Positions 1 to 10,280 of a stretch of 64,000 bases of DNA are shown one piece after another. How positions within the stretch are numbered: position 1 is the first letter of the stretch; each line of letters begins with the position of its first letter. Under the pieces are notes generated by a model. That model saw nothing but the letters and a program-made list of their open reading frames with translations, made no database searches and was not told the origin of the DNA. The stretch is from the NCBI GenBank assembly GCA_017543905.1, contig JAFYFC010000053.1:1-64000 (forward strand), written 5' to 3'. Source of the stretch: Clostridia bacterium (GTDB taxonomy: Bacteria; Bacillota; Clostridia; Christensenellales; Aristaeellaceae). Both the position numbers and the translations under genes were made by a program.

Positions 1-1
1 G

Positions 2-1357
2 CATCCGTATTATGCATCCTTCGGTTATCAGGTATCGAGCTTTTTTGCGCCTTCGTCACGCTACGGCGAGCCTGAGGCACTGAAGCGTCTTATAAACACG
101 GCGCATTCCATGGGCATAAGCGTGCTGCTCGATATAGTGCATTCCCATATGTGTGCTAACGCGCTGGACGGCATTGCGCTGTTCGACGGAACGCAGACGC
201 AGTTCTGCCACATGGGAGACCGCGGGCGTCACCCGGCCTGGGGTACATATCTGTTCGATTACGCGAAGCACGACGTGATTCATTTTTTGCTGTCGAACAT
301 AAAATACTGGCAGGACGAATTCCATTTCGACGGCTTCAGGTTCGACGGAGTGACCAGCATGCTGTATCTCGATCACGGGCTCGGCACCGCGTTCGACGAT
401 TACAAAAAGTATTACAGCATGAATACCGACATTGACGCTATCATATATCTGCAGCTTGCAAACGAGCTTATACATTCCGTGAACAAAAAAGCGATTTCCA
501 TAGCTGAGGATATGAGCGGGATGCCCGGCATGTGTCTTCCGATCAAGAAAGGCGGCATAGGCTTCGATTACCGCCTGAGCATGGGACTTCCGGATTACTG
601 GATAAAAGCCATAAAGAACAATAACTGGAATCTCTACGATATGTGGTGGGAGATGACTACCCGCCGTCCCGGCGAAAAGGCAGTGGGCTACAGTGAAAGC
701 CACGATCAGGCGCTTGTGGGCGACAAAACCTTGATTTTCCGGCTTGCGGACGCCGAAATGTATTACGGAATGAACAACGATTACCACACCTACACGATAG
801 ACAAGGCAATCGGCCTCAGCAAGCTGATCAAGTTCATGACGCTTACGTCCGCCTGCGACGGATACCTGAATTTTATGGGCAACGAATTCGGTCATCCCGA
901 ATGGATAGATTTCCCGCGCGAGGGCAACGGAAACTCTTTTCATTACGCCCGCAGACAGTGGCATTTGGCTGACGACGTTCATCTCAAATACTCCGGCTTG
1001 CTCGCCTTTGACAACGATATGCTCGCATTTGCAAAAAAGTACGACGTGCTCTCCACCCGCGAAGCGCGCAGTCTGTGGGTCGAACCGTTCAAGCTTGTTA
1101 TCGCATGTGAAAAGCAGGGGCTGGTATATCTCTATTCGTTCAACATGACGAACGAAACGATACATTTCTTCGTGCCCATCGGAGAAGCCGGCGACAGGTA
1201 CAGGCCCGTATTTACGAGCGCACTTATAAAATACGCGGACGGACGCGACGCCTACGATATGGATAAAACAGAGGAAGTAATACTAAACGATGGCAAAACG
1301 CCCGGCTTCTGGTTCGACATAAACCCGTTCACGGTAATCGTGTTTGAAAAGGTGTAA
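2..1357 (+). CDS. glgB: 1,4-alpha-glucan branching enzyme, GH13 (5' end outside window)
   Basis: This enzyme makes alpha-1,6 branches in glycogen in the cytoplasm. Only the 3' part is present. The reading frame is open from base 2, so the first methionine in the window (base 110) is not the start. The sequence reads through the (beta/alpha)8 barrel: YASFGYQVSSFFAPSSRYG, then LLDIVHSH (region I) and DGFRFDGVTSM (region II, nucleophile Asp codon at 344-346). Next come SIAEDMSGMP (region III, acid/base Glu) and GYSESHDQ (region IV). A C-terminal beta domain ends in FDINPFTVIVFEKV. The wording around regions I and II resembles the eukaryotic/GH13_8 branching enzymes more than classic bacterial GlgB (GH13_9); that is an inference by eye. 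It converges with the next gene with only 3 bases between stop codons. Confidence 0.9.
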   Translation, partial: HPYYASFGYQVSSFFAPSSRYGEPEALKRLINTAHSMGISVLLDIVHSHMCANALDGIALFDGTQTQFCHMGDRGRHPAWGTYLFDYAKHDVIHFLLSNIKYWQDEFHFDGFRFDGVTSMLYLDHGLGTAFDDYKKYYSMNTDIDAIIYLQLANELIHSVNKKAISIAEDMSGMPGMCLPIKKGGIGFDYRLSMGLPDYWIKAIKNNNWNLYDMWWEMTTRRPGEKAVGYSESHDQALVGDKTLIFRLADAEMYYGMNNDYHTYTIDKAIGLSKLIKFMTLTSACDGYLNFMGNEFGHPEWIDFPREGNGNSFHYARRQWHLADDVHLKYSGLLAFDNDMLAFAKKYDVLSTREARSLWVEPFKLVIACEKQGLVYLYSFNMTNETIHFFVPIGEAGDRYRPVFTSALIKYADGRDAYDMDKTEEVILNDGKTPGFWFDINPFTVIVFEKV

Positions 1358-1360
1358 CGC

Positions 1361-2122
1361 CTAACCGTATATCCGCTTCCACTCATCCGTACGGCTGCCG
1401 TCCGCATTTGACAGAATAAGCGGCGGCAGCCATTTAAGTCCGGCGCCTCCCTGCTTTACGGCGTCGATAAGCACTAATGAGGGCGCGTGAGCGGCGGTCT
1501 CATGCACCGTACGTATCCTTTTGGGCGCAAGTCTGCTGTCCTTCATCGCATACAGCATTTCGTGCATTTTTGCAGCCGGAAACACGGTGTTGAGCCGGCC
1601 GCCGGTTTTAAGGACCTTAAATGCCGAGGCGCACATTTCATCCGGCGTAAGAAGGAAATCCGAGCGCGCTATCACGGCGCTTTCGTCAGATGACGGGATA
1701 TATTCCGTCTGACTGTAATACGGCGGATTGCATACCACGCAGTCAAAGCTGCCGCCGATCAGCTTGAGCGCGTTTTTAACGTCGCCGTTCACGACCCTTA
1801 TTCTGTTTTGGAGAGAATTAAGCAGCACGCTGCGCTGTGACATCTCTGCAAGCTCGCTTTGGATTTCCAGCGCGGAGACTGTTATGTCTTTTCTGTGAGC
1901 GCATAAAAGCACAGAAATAATGCCGCAGCCGGAGCCGAAATCCGCGACTCTTGCTTTGGCCTTGACAAACGCAAAATCCGCGAGCAGCACGGAATCCGTA
2001 CCGAAGCGAAAGCCCTTCCGCTTTTGAATGATCCTGAAGCCGCCGGTCTGCAGGTCGTCTATCTGCTCGCCAGGTTTCAAGTCAGTTATAGTCAAAATAT
2101 TTGATTCGTCCGACGAATTCAT
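1361..2122 (-). CDS. TrmN6-like tRNA1(Val) (adenine-37-N6) methyltransferase
   Basis: This is a SAM-dependent N6-adenine methyltransferase of the YfiC/TrmN6 type, expected to modify a tRNA. The Rossmann core shows VADFGSGCGIISVLL (SAM loop) at about residues 55-70. An acidic ALEIQSE stretch follows, and then the adenine-specific NPPY motif (VVCNPPYYSQ) near residue 128. I place the start at the ATG at 2122, giving 253 residues. A longer frame reaches 2182 but adds an atypical Arg/Pro-rich leader. The chosen start lies 41 bases inside the 3' end of the upstream gene, so the two are probably translationally coupled. It is the last gene of a reverse operon with the peptidoglycan-binding protein and the nucleotidyltransferase. 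The exact tRNA target is not visible. Confidence 0.8.
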   Translation of the reverse strand: MNSSDESNILTITDLKPGEQIDDLQTGGFRIIQKRKGFRFGTDSVLLADFAFVKAKARVADFGSGCGIISVLLCAHRKDITVSALEIQSELAEMSQRSVLLNSLQNRIRVVNGDVKNALKLIGGSFDCVVCNPPYYSQTEYIPSSDESAVIARSDFLLTPDEMCASAFKVLKTGGRLNTVFPAAKMHEMLYAMKDSRLAPKRIRTVHETAAHAPSLVLIDAVKQGGAGLKWLPPLILSNADGSRTDEWKRIYG

Positions 2123-3719
2123 AATCCGAAAGCATCGTTTCCATGTCCGTGCTAACAACGCAGCCGGCCTCGGGGCTTGCATAGATAAAGATCCCGTCTC
2201 CTATATACACGGCTGTGATATAAGCTTCTTCGAGCTTGAAAAACCACTGCTGCGCGCCGTTCAGATCTTCCGTGTCATAAGCGAACTGCGGACTTGAAAC
2301 AGCGTTTTCAAGCTGCATGGATACCGTCGGCGCGATGCTTACGCCGGCCACGGCGCAGCAGTAATACGCAAGCCCTCCGATGCCGAACGAATCCGGCCCG
2401 GTCTTTCCCGCTTCATAGGGCTTGCCGACTGTCGACTCTGCCGCGCTCGCGTACACCAGATACCGTCCCTGTGACCCGTCGTATTTAGGGGCGGAGGGCG
2501 AATTCATGAGTCTGCGGGTCTGCTCGTCTGCGCAGCCGCTTGCGTCCATGCCGGACATTTTCTGAAACAGCTTTACAGCCTCCTGTACGGTTTCGTCGTA
2601 ATCCCAGATATGCTCCACGGGATAGCCGAGCTCGCGCAGTCTTCCGGTGAGCAGATATACCCCGTAACCGCTTTCGTACAGCGAGAGGGTGCAGCTTTTG
2701 CGGTCCGTTTCGAAAAAGCGATAGTCCGTAACGCCGTCTGAACGCAGCTTTTCAAGGGTTTGAAAGTCTGCAGTCCCGGTCGCTTCAAGCCCGTTCGCCT
2801 CCTGAAATATACGTACGGCTCGTGCGGTTTTGGTATCGTAAACCTCGTCCGCTCCTGCGTTAAAGTAACCCGCTTTATAAAGCTCGCGCTCAAGCTCTGC
2901 TACCTGATAGCCTTCGTCGCCGTAAGAAAGTATGTCGCCCCGCTCGTTTGCAAGAGACTCGTTTTTATTTAGCGCCATGCCCGTAAGCACACTGGCGGTC
3001 ATTCCGGAAGTCCATACGCCGTCCGGCACGAGCGAATTGCGGTTTTGAAAATCTATCACGGCTTTCAGCGTCTCCCGTCCAAACACGCCGCTTAAAGAGC
3101 TGTCGTAATATCCCGCGTCCTTCAAAAGGCGCTGCAGCTTTTTTACTTCGGTCCCGCTGTCTCCGTACGCGAGCGTACCCAGGTTTTTTGAGGTCTGACA
3201 GGGCACGGCAAGCGGCGAAAGCAGCCTTGAAAGCGTTATGCTGTCGGCCACGCCCGTCGCCTCCAGCGAATTCGCGCTTTGGAACGCGGCGACGGCATCA
3301 CGGGTCGAGCTTTCGTATTTGCCGTCGATTTCACCGCTATAATAGCCCGCCGCGCTTAAATACTGCTGCAGCTTTTTTACGTTTTTCCCATTTGAGCCGG
3401 GAGATAGCTCCGTAGTCACGCTGTCTGTTTTTACGCATTCAGCAAGGTATTTTTCCTTGCTCACAGCTTCGTTTGAAAACAGCGCCTCAAGCGTCGCAGG
3501 GTCTGCGGCGATAGTTGCGGCTATTCCGTTTGCGCGCTGAAAATTATTAAGCGCATGCAGCGATTCGTCGTCGAATACGCCGGAAAAGTCTCCGCTGTAA
3601 TAGCCCAGTTGATACAGCCTAAGCTGCATCTGGGCAATTTCAGTTTTTGCGCTATCCTCTCCGGCGCATAAGCCGCACAGCAATATGCACGCAATAAAGA
3701 CCGCGATCGCTTTTCTCAT
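2082..3719 (-). CDS. Secreted protein with five peptidoglycan-binding repeats and a degenerate NlpC/P60 domain
   Basis: This 545-residue exported wall-binding protein has a signal peptide (residues 1-20, cut near LCGLCAG). Five PG_binding_1 modules follow between about residues 28 and 405. Each has the LGYYSGxxxGxF...AVxxFQxxN...TGxxD pattern; the fifth (LRELGYPVEHIWDYDE) is the most divergent. The C-terminal 120 residues read as NlpC/P60: GKPYEAGKTGPDSFGIGGLA, then ITAVYIGDGIFIYASPE. In active enzymes the first motif is FDCSGL and the second HVGIYIG. Here Asp-Cys-Ser is replaced by Gly-Ile-Gly and the catalytic His position is Ile/Thr, so hydrolase activity is unlikely. A role as a wall-binding scaffold or sensor is inference. 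The start ATG is 3 bases after the nucleotidyltransferase stop. Confidence 0.85.
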   Translation of the reverse strand: MRKAIAVFIACILLCGLCAGEDSAKTEIAQMQLRLYQLGYYSGDFSGVFDDESLHALNNFQRANGIAATIAADPATLEALFSNEAVSKEKYLAECVKTDSVTTELSPGSNGKNVKKLQQYLSAAGYYSGEIDGKYESSTRDAVAAFQSANSLEATGVADSITLSRLLSPLAVPCQTSKNLGTLAYGDSGTEVKKLQRLLKDAGYYDSSLSGVFGRETLKAVIDFQNRNSLVPDGVWTSGMTASVLTGMALNKNESLANERGDILSYGDEGYQVAELERELYKAGYFNAGADEVYDTKTARAVRIFQEANGLEATGTADFQTLEKLRSDGVTDYRFFETDRKSCTLSLYESGYGVYLLTGRLRELGYPVEHIWDYDETVQEAVKLFQKMSGMDASGCADEQTRRLMNSPSAPKYDGSQGRYLVYASAAESTVGKPYEAGKTGPDSFGIGGLAYYCCAVAGVSIAPTVSMQLENAVSSPQFAYDTEDLNGAQQWFFKLEEAYITAVYIGDGIFIYASPEAGCVVSTDMETMLSDYEFVGRIKYFDYN

Positions 3720-3722
3720 AAC

Positions 3723-4619
3723 TTATGCGCCAGCGATATCGCAGTACAGCTCCATACCGTACGCGCCTTCGGCGTAAAGCTGTTTAAAGCTATCTACCAC
3801 AGCCTGCTTGTCCGCTTTGTAGGTTACGCCGAACCATTTGTCGTCGGTATGCATGACCGTGAATTCCACGCCTTTTTTGAGCATGCCGTCCACTATCGTC
3901 GGAAGCAGATACTCATCCTTCAGCGGGTTGCTCATAGCTTTCAAAAACTCCGGGAAGCCCTGCTTGAGCTCGTCCATGAAGCCCGGCGTAAAGCACCAGA
4001 AATTCATCGAAACGATAGAGTTCACGTCTATATCCCTGCCGTTCGAGGCGGCGCCGGTTTTAGTTTTGATTATGTCGTGCGTTTCGTCTATGCCTACAAG
4101 CTTTCCTTCTTTTATGCCGCAGATGCCTCTGGTCACGCCGCCATTGTCCGACAGCGTATTTTTGAGTATGTAGCCGACCATACCGTATTTTCCTGTTTTT
4201 AGGAATTCAGCCGCCTTTACAAATCCGTTTTTGCCGTAATAGTCGTCGGCGTTTATAACGGCGAAGGGTTCGTTTACTGCTGCTGCGCAGCTGAGTATCG
4301 CGTGACCCGTACCCCAGGGCTTGCTTCTGCCTTCCGGAAGCTCTATCGGTATGTCGTTAAGCTCCTGATACGCATAAGCTACCTCGACGCCCAGCTTTTT
4401 GCATTTGGCTTCGATTCTGTCCCCTATACGTGCACGGAAGTCGTTTTCGATGTCGTGCCGGATTATGAACACGATTTTGTCGAAGCCTGCTTTTATCGCG
4501 TCGTGTATCGAGTAATCTATTATGATTTCGCCGTTCGGGCCTACCGGCTCAAGCTGCTTAATGCCGCCGCCGAAGCGCGAACCTATTCCTGCTGCCAATA
4601 TAACGAGCGTCGTCTTCAT
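3723..4619 (-). CDS. Sugar-phosphate nucleotidyltransferase family protein
   Basis: This 298-residue cytoplasmic protein has a Rossmann-like nucleotidyltransferase fold. The signature at the N terminus is LAAGIGSRFGGG followed by IKQLEPVGPNGE, which is the nucleotide-binding loop with its Lys. FAVINADDYYG (residues ~110-120) carries the metal-binding Asp. ILKNTLSDNGGVTRGIC and the C-terminal half match the family that resembles NTP:glucose-1-phosphate transferases. The start is taken at 4619 (MKTTLVIL); an upstream ATG at 4664 lacks family resemblance and would overlap the promoter. The sugar substrate cannot be told from sequence. It heads a reverse operon with a wall-binding secreted protein, which hints at an envelope glycan precursor, but that is context only. 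Confidence 0.75.
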   Translation of the reverse strand: MKTTLVILAAGIGSRFGGGIKQLEPVGPNGEIIIDYSIHDAIKAGFDKIVFIIRHDIENDFRARIGDRIEAKCKKLGVEVAYAYQELNDIPIELPEGRSKPWGTGHAILSCAAAVNEPFAVINADDYYGKNGFVKAAEFLKTGKYGMVGYILKNTLSDNGGVTRGICGIKEGKLVGIDETHDIIKTKTGAASNGRDIDVNSIVSMNFWCFTPGFMDELKQGFPEFLKAMSNPLKDEYLLPTIVDGMLKKGVEFTVMHTDDKWFGVTYKADKQAVVDSFKQLYAEGAYGMELYCDIAGA

Positions 4620-4654
4620 ATCGTATACCGCCTTTTTTATTCTTTTGTCTGCTA

Positions 4655-4683
4655 AGTCTATCACTGTTTCATATTTCTGTCAA
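4655..4683 (-). promoter_or_regulatory. Sigma-A promoter of the nucleotidyltransferase operon
   Basis: Read on the minus strand, TTGACA (4678-4683) is followed after 17 bases by TAGACT (4655-4660). Transcription would start about 30 bases before the ATG at 4619. Confidence 0.65.
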
Positions 4684-4836
4684 CGCAGATACGTAAAAAC
4701 TTGTGTCGGCTGCGCTAAGGTTTGATTCACGGAGTCTGCCGCCGCCTTATTCGAACGCCCGCGATTCTTATTCTTTGTTTGAACCTAATATAAAGCGGCT
4801 GCGTCAAAGCATAAGCTATACGCGGAGGTTATGATT

Positions 4837-5694
4837 ATGAAAAAGCTTTTGTGCTTGTGCTTTGCGCTGTTGTTTTGCGCTTTTGCCGCGTTCGGGGAAA
4901 TACATTTGACCGAGCGCGCAGATACGTTTGCAAACGCTCTGCTCATTCCAGATGCTGACGGCGCAGCAGCGCTTTCGCAGAAAGCTGTTGCCGCGCTCAA
5001 GCCCGGCTATGAATACTACGGCTTCAGATCAGGTGGCGACGATACCGTCTACTGTGTATTTATAAATACAGACGAAACCGCCAAATGCGGCATAGCCTGC
5101 CTTCAGCTTGCAGACGGCGTAAGCGTCACGCATTACGAGTTTGCAGGCGCCGGAAAGTATCTTAAGCCGCTTGAGCTTATGTATTCGCAAAGCGGCGAGC
5201 GGGGATGCGTGCTGTGCGAAATAAACGACGGAGCGGCAGCGGCATATGTGCTCGTCCCGTTTGAGCAATTCTGGGGCAGCGTCGTAAATCAGGATATGTT
5301 CATGCTGGTTTCTGCGTCCACCGGCAGCGTCGCATTCAGCCGTCAGGAGGATTATTTTAGTGTTTACGGCTATGCCGACGAGCGCACGAGCGGGCTTATA
5401 GAATCTGTGAATAGCGGCGATATCCTTAACCCAGCGGAAGCAGTTATATCTTATGACGGCGCTCGCCTGCTTGCGCTTTCTGATGATAAGGTCTTCATTA
5501 TCGATTTATTTGAAGAAAGCGCGCAGGAGATAACGCTTCCGTATACGGAAAACGGCGAGGTTTTGAATGCAGGCTTCGACGAACACGGCGATGTTTGCTT
5601 TACGGATGATGACGGCAATTCCTTGGAGCCTGAAAACAGCGAGCCTGACACTGCTGAGAACGAACTTTTCGGCGATCTGCCGGAATGGTCTTAA
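4837..5694 (+). CDS. Secreted protein of unknown function
   Basis: I do not recognise this 285-residue protein. It has a clear signal peptide (MKKLLCLCFALLFCAFAAFG, cleaved around residue 20). A soluble body follows that is rich in beta-type segments, and the tail (EPENSEPDTAENELF) is acidic. No catalytic motif, transmembrane segment beyond the signal, or wall-anchoring signal is visible. The start is the ATG at 4837, because GGAGG at 4824-4828 lies 8 bases upstream; the in-frame ATG at 4831 would be too close. It is monocistronic, with a perfect inverted repeat directly after its stop. Confidence 0.7.
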   Translation: MKKLLCLCFALLFCAFAAFGEIHLTERADTFANALLIPDADGAAALSQKAVAALKPGYEYYGFRSGGDDTVYCVFINTDETAKCGIACLQLADGVSVTHYEFAGAGKYLKPLELMYSQSGERGCVLCEINDGAAAAYVLVPFEQFWGSVVNQDMFMLVSASTGSVAFSRQEDYFSVYGYADERTSGLIESVNSGDILNPAEAVISYDGARLLALSDDKVFIIDLFEESAQEITLPYTENGEVLNAGFDEHGDVCFTDDDGNSLEPENSEPDTAENELFGDLPEWS

Positions 5695-5713
5695 TGCTTA
5701 TATGATTTGACTG

Positions 5714-5750
5714 CAGCGTCCGGTTATGCGGCTTACGCCTCCGGACGCTG
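5714..5750. terminator. Bidirectional terminator
   Basis: CAGCGTCCGG (5714-5723) pairs perfectly with CCGGACGCTG (5741-5750). T-rich sequence follows on the plus side. It sits between two convergent genes. Confidence 0.75.
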
Positions 5751-5775
5751 TATTATTATTTGTTCAGACGTTTGA

Positions 5776-6246
5776 TTATTGTTTGTCGGTTTCGCTTGCG
5801 GGGATATACCGTTCCAGCTTTACGCCCGCCTCGTTCAGTATTTCCACGCCGAATTCGTCCGGGTAACCTTCACGGTAAACTATACACTTTATTCCGGCGT
5901 TCACTATCATTTTTGAGCATATAGCGCAGGGCTGATGAGTGCAGTACAGTGTAGAGCCGTCTATCGACACTCCCAAACGCGCGGCTTGTATTATCGCGTT
6001 TTGCTCCGCGTGCGCGGCGTAGCATATCTCGTGCTTCGTGCCGGAGGCTATGCCGAGCTTTTCGCGCAGACAGTATCCGCGCTCCATGCAGGTCTTCACA
6101 CCTGCGGGCGCGCCGTTGTAACCTGTCGTCATTATACGCTTGTTTTTTACTATCACACAGCCGATCTTCCGGTTTTGTTTATAACAGCTCGCCCATGAAG
6201 CTATCACGCCCGAAAGCTGCATGAATCTGTCGTCCCATTTATCCAT
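5776..6246 (-). CDS. dCMP deaminase, ComEB-like
   Basis: This zinc enzyme deaminates dCMP to dUMP, feeding thymidylate synthesis in the cytoplasm. The zinc site is complete: HAEQNAI (His and catalytic Glu, about residue 80) and CTHQPCAICSKM (two Cys, PCxxC). The N-terminal part has GCVIVKNKRIMTTGYNGAP, typical of the deoxycytidylate deaminase branch, and the extra Cys/His residues (CMERGYC...) are characteristic of the family. I choose the ATG at 6246 (MDKWDDRF, 156 residues) because GGGGGA lies 7 bases upstream. In-frame ATGs at 6252 and 6261 overlap that ribosome site. Single gene, transcribed away from groESL. Confidence 0.88.
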   Translation of the reverse strand: MDKWDDRFMQLSGVIASWASCYKQNRKIGCVIVKNKRIMTTGYNGAPAGVKTCMERGYCLREKLGIASGTKHEICYAAHAEQNAIIQAARLGVSIDGSTLYCTHQPCAICSKMIVNAGIKCIVYREGYPDEFGVEILNEAGVKLERYIPASETDKQ

Positions 6247-6356
6247 TAGCATTTCCCCCATGTCGACATTTGCAGTATGTTTTGAGAGATTATATCATAC
6301 AAATCCGTTTCGATTTCGATTTAACACAAAATTTCCCTGTTTTAACAGTTTGGGTA

Positions 6357-6385
6357 TTGATTTAATCACAGCGTTTGGATAAACT
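6357..6385 (+). promoter_or_regulatory. Sigma-A promoter of groESL
   Basis: TTGATT (6357-6362), 17-base spacer, TAAACT (6380-6385). The predicted start point (~6392) lies just before the CIRCE element, the classic class I heat-shock arrangement. Confidence 0.7.
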
Positions 6386-6397
6386 ATCTCACGTAAG

Positions 6398-6424
6398 TTA
6401 GCACTCAGTTTAAGTGAGTGCTAA
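6398..6424. promoter_or_regulatory. CIRCE operator (HrcA binding site)
   Basis: A perfect match to the CIRCE consensus: TTAGCACTC (6398-6406), nine-base spacer, GAGTGCTAA (6416-6424). It lies between the promoter and groES, so HrcA bound here would block groESL transcription; heat releases it. hrcA itself is not in the window. Confidence 0.97.
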
Positions 6425-6439
6425 CAATACAAAGTGTAA

Positions 6440-8390
<1,951 letters not shown>

Positions 8391-8406
8391 TAAATCTAAA
8401 AACTTC

Positions 8407-8434
8407 AGGCGCTCCTTTGCGGGGCGCCTGTTTC
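8407..8434 (+). terminator. groESL terminator
   Basis: AGGCGCTCC (8407-8415), loop TTTGC, GGGGCGCCT (8421-8429). This is a 9-bp stem with one G-T pair, followed by GTTTCTT. Confidence 0.75.
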
Positions 8435-8493
8435 TTATGAAGCGGCAAGCTATAAAACCAATACTAACGCGTTTCGTTCGGCGATACGGGTGA

Positions 8494-9384
8494 TTATTGA
8501 TCCCATTGTATCCTTTTGAAATTGCCGATCGTACGCGTAACGTCGGACACGCACGCGAAAGTGCCCGGATAGTTTTCTATGATTTCAAGAAACTGTTTTA
8601 TCTGATACGGGTTTACCACGCAGATCATCATAGTTTTGTCCTCGCCTGAATAGCCGCCTATAGCGTGCAGCACCGTGACCGAATGACGCAGCTTTCTTAT
8701 AAGCTCTGACTTAAGCTCCTCAGGATGCTGCGTTATCAGCTCTATTTTGATCGCTGCCTCGCCGCCGCGGATTATGCTGCCGGATATCCGTGTGGTCAGA
8801 AACGTATATATTATCGAAAGGATCACAGGTTCGAAGTTGCAGCCGTACACAAAATAGCTGGAAAGCGCTACGCCGGTATTGAACACGAACAGCGCGCGCG
8901 TAAACGAAACCTCCGGATGCTTTTTATGTACGTACGCCGCAATGAAATCCGTACCGCCGGTCGTGCCGCCGCAGCGCACCGCTATGCCGTATATTATACC
9001 GTTTATCGAGCCTGCCGCAACCGGCGCGAGTATCGTGCTTTTGCCGTCCTCCGTCAGGTAAATATACCTGCTCAGATCTATCGCTTTGTCCTGCAGAAGC
9101 TTAAGCCCTGCCGAAAACACAAGCACGTACAGCATCGTCTTCACTGTTAACCTGCGCCCTATCCTGAAAAATGAAAATACCGCCAGCGGGAGATTTATAA
9201 TAAGCGAAAGATTGCTTATGCTCCAGCCGCCCAGATACTGCACCATCGTGGCTATGCCGTTTACGCCCGCAGGCGCGAAGGCGTTTGATATAACGAAGAG
9301 ATAATAATTAAGCGCGGTAACGCACGCCGACACGGCGATAATCGGATACGACAACAGCTTTTCAAGCTTAAGAAGTTTTTGCAT
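8494..9384 (-). CDS. YitT family membrane protein (DUF2179)
   Basis: This 296-residue integral membrane protein has five or six hydrophobic helices in the first two thirds: SYPIIAVSACVTALNYYLF, SNLSLIINLPLAVFSFF, TMLYVLVFSAGL and PVAAGSINGIIYGIAV. The family glycine motif RCGGTTGGTDF lies in between. The last ~80 residues form the cytoplasmic DUF2179 domain (ITQHPEELKSELIRKLRHSVTVLHAIGGYSGE split by short gaps, then MMICVVNPYQIKQF). Its transported substrate is not established. The start at 9384 is supported by GGGGGAGAGG upstream; longer in-frame starts run into the promoter. Confidence 0.88.
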   Translation of the reverse strand: MQKLLKLEKLLSYPIIAVSACVTALNYYLFVISNAFAPAGVNGIATMVQYLGGWSISNLSLIINLPLAVFSFFRIGRRLTVKTMLYVLVFSAGLKLLQDKAIDLSRYIYLTEDGKSTILAPVAAGSINGIIYGIAVRCGGTTGGTDFIAAYVHKKHPEVSFTRALFVFNTGVALSSYFVYGCNFEPVILSIIYTFLTTRISGSIIRGGEAAIKIELITQHPEELKSELIRKLRHSVTVLHAIGGYSGEDKTMMICVVNPYQIKQFLEIIENYPGTFACVSDVTRTIGNFKRIQWDQ

Positions 9385-9427
9385 CAGCCTCTCCCCCAAA
9401 TCAGCGCATACATAAATGAGCAGATAT

Positions 9428-9455
9428 ATTATATACCCTTTGACGAGGATTTCAA
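9428..9455 (-). promoter_or_regulatory. Sigma-A promoter of the yitT-like gene
   Basis: On the minus strand, TTGAAA (9450-9455), 16-base spacer, TATAAT (9428-9433). Confidence 0.6.
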
Positions 9456-9476
9456 GCGTTTTAATATGTTTTACGC

Positions 9477-9505
9477 TTGTGCGCGGCACTCCATTATGCT
9501 ATAAT
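9477..9505 (+). promoter_or_regulatory. Sigma-A promoter of the HAD-larC-msrA operon
   Basis: TTGTGC (9477-9482), 17-base spacer, perfect TATAAT (9500-9505). The first ATG follows 20 bases after the -10 box, so the leader is very short. Confidence 0.7.
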
Positions 9506-9524
9506 CGCTTGCGGAGGGATTTGA

Positions 9525-10253
9525 ATGATCAAAGCGCTTATACTCGACTGCGGCGGCGTCATCATGTACCCGGCAAGCGGTCACTGGCTTCTGCCTGCCG
9601 ACGCACGTGAGATTTTAGGCGGAGAGCTGCCTGATTTTGACAGGCATAAGATTGCGGCGGCACTTAAGAAATGCTTGCCTGTTATAGACGAGGGCCAGCT
9701 CGTGACCACTAAGCAGCACGAATATGAACTGCAGCTTGCATTCATGCGCGCAATGAACGCGGAGCTTGACGCCGGTCTTTCTGACGCGCAATGCGCCGCG
9801 CTTGCGCGCTCGGAAACCTATGAAGTCGACCGATCACTGATATATGATGACGTGCTGCCTTATCTGAACAAATGGGCTGCAGAGTATAAGCTGTGCATTC
9901 TATCAAACGCTATGCCGTCTATATTTGACGTGCTGCTCGAAAACGGCATTTACGACAAGCTGTACTCCTGCATCATTTCCACCTCTCAAGGCTGCCGAAA
10001 GCCGGACAGCGAAATATTCAGACGCTGCCTAAGCGAAATTCGCTTAGCGCCAGACGAATGTCTGTTCGCTGACGATCTTAAAGCAAATCTCGCCGAGGCT
10101 AAGCGCATGGGCATGAAAACGGTTCGTGTAAAACGGGAAAGCTATACCATGCTTCAGACAGAGGAATTTGAATGGGAGTCCTGCGTCAAAGACATGGAAG
10201 AACTCGACAAGCTGCTGACAAGACTCAGCCAGTGTGATGCCCCAAAGCATTAA
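9525..10253 (+). CDS. HAD-superfamily hydrolase (YihX-like phosphatase)
   Basis: A 242-residue cytoplasmic haloacid-dehalogenase-fold hydrolase. Motif I is LILDCGGVIMYP, with nucleophile Asp. The usual second Asp of DxD is Gly, as in the DxG variants of the YihX/epoxide-hydrolase-like subgroup. Motif II is CILSNAM (Ser), motif III is CRKPDSEIF (Lys), and motif IV is CLFADDLKANL (Asp-Asp). A helical cap domain lies between motifs I and II. These features support a phosphatase of small phosphorylated metabolites; the substrate is unknown. GGAGGG precedes the ATG. It leads an operon with larC (27 bases apart) and msrA. Confidence 0.8.
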   Translation: MIKALILDCGGVIMYPASGHWLLPADAREILGGELPDFDRHKIAAALKKCLPVIDEGQLVTTKQHEYELQLAFMRAMNAELDAGLSDAQCAALARSETYEVDRSLIYDDVLPYLNKWAAEYKLCILSNAMPSIFDVLLENGIYDKLYSCIISTSQGCRKPDSEIFRRCLSEIRLAPDECLFADDLKANLAEAKRMGMKTVRVKRESYTMLQTEEFEWESCVKDMEELDKLLTRLSQCDAPKH

Positions 10254-10280
10254 ACACAAAGAAATCAATAAGGAGAGTTT

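Noticed and set aside
56..1165. 369-codon frame antisense to the branching enzyme
   Set aside because: No ribosome site or domain; it exists because of the codon bias of the GH13 gene on the other strand.
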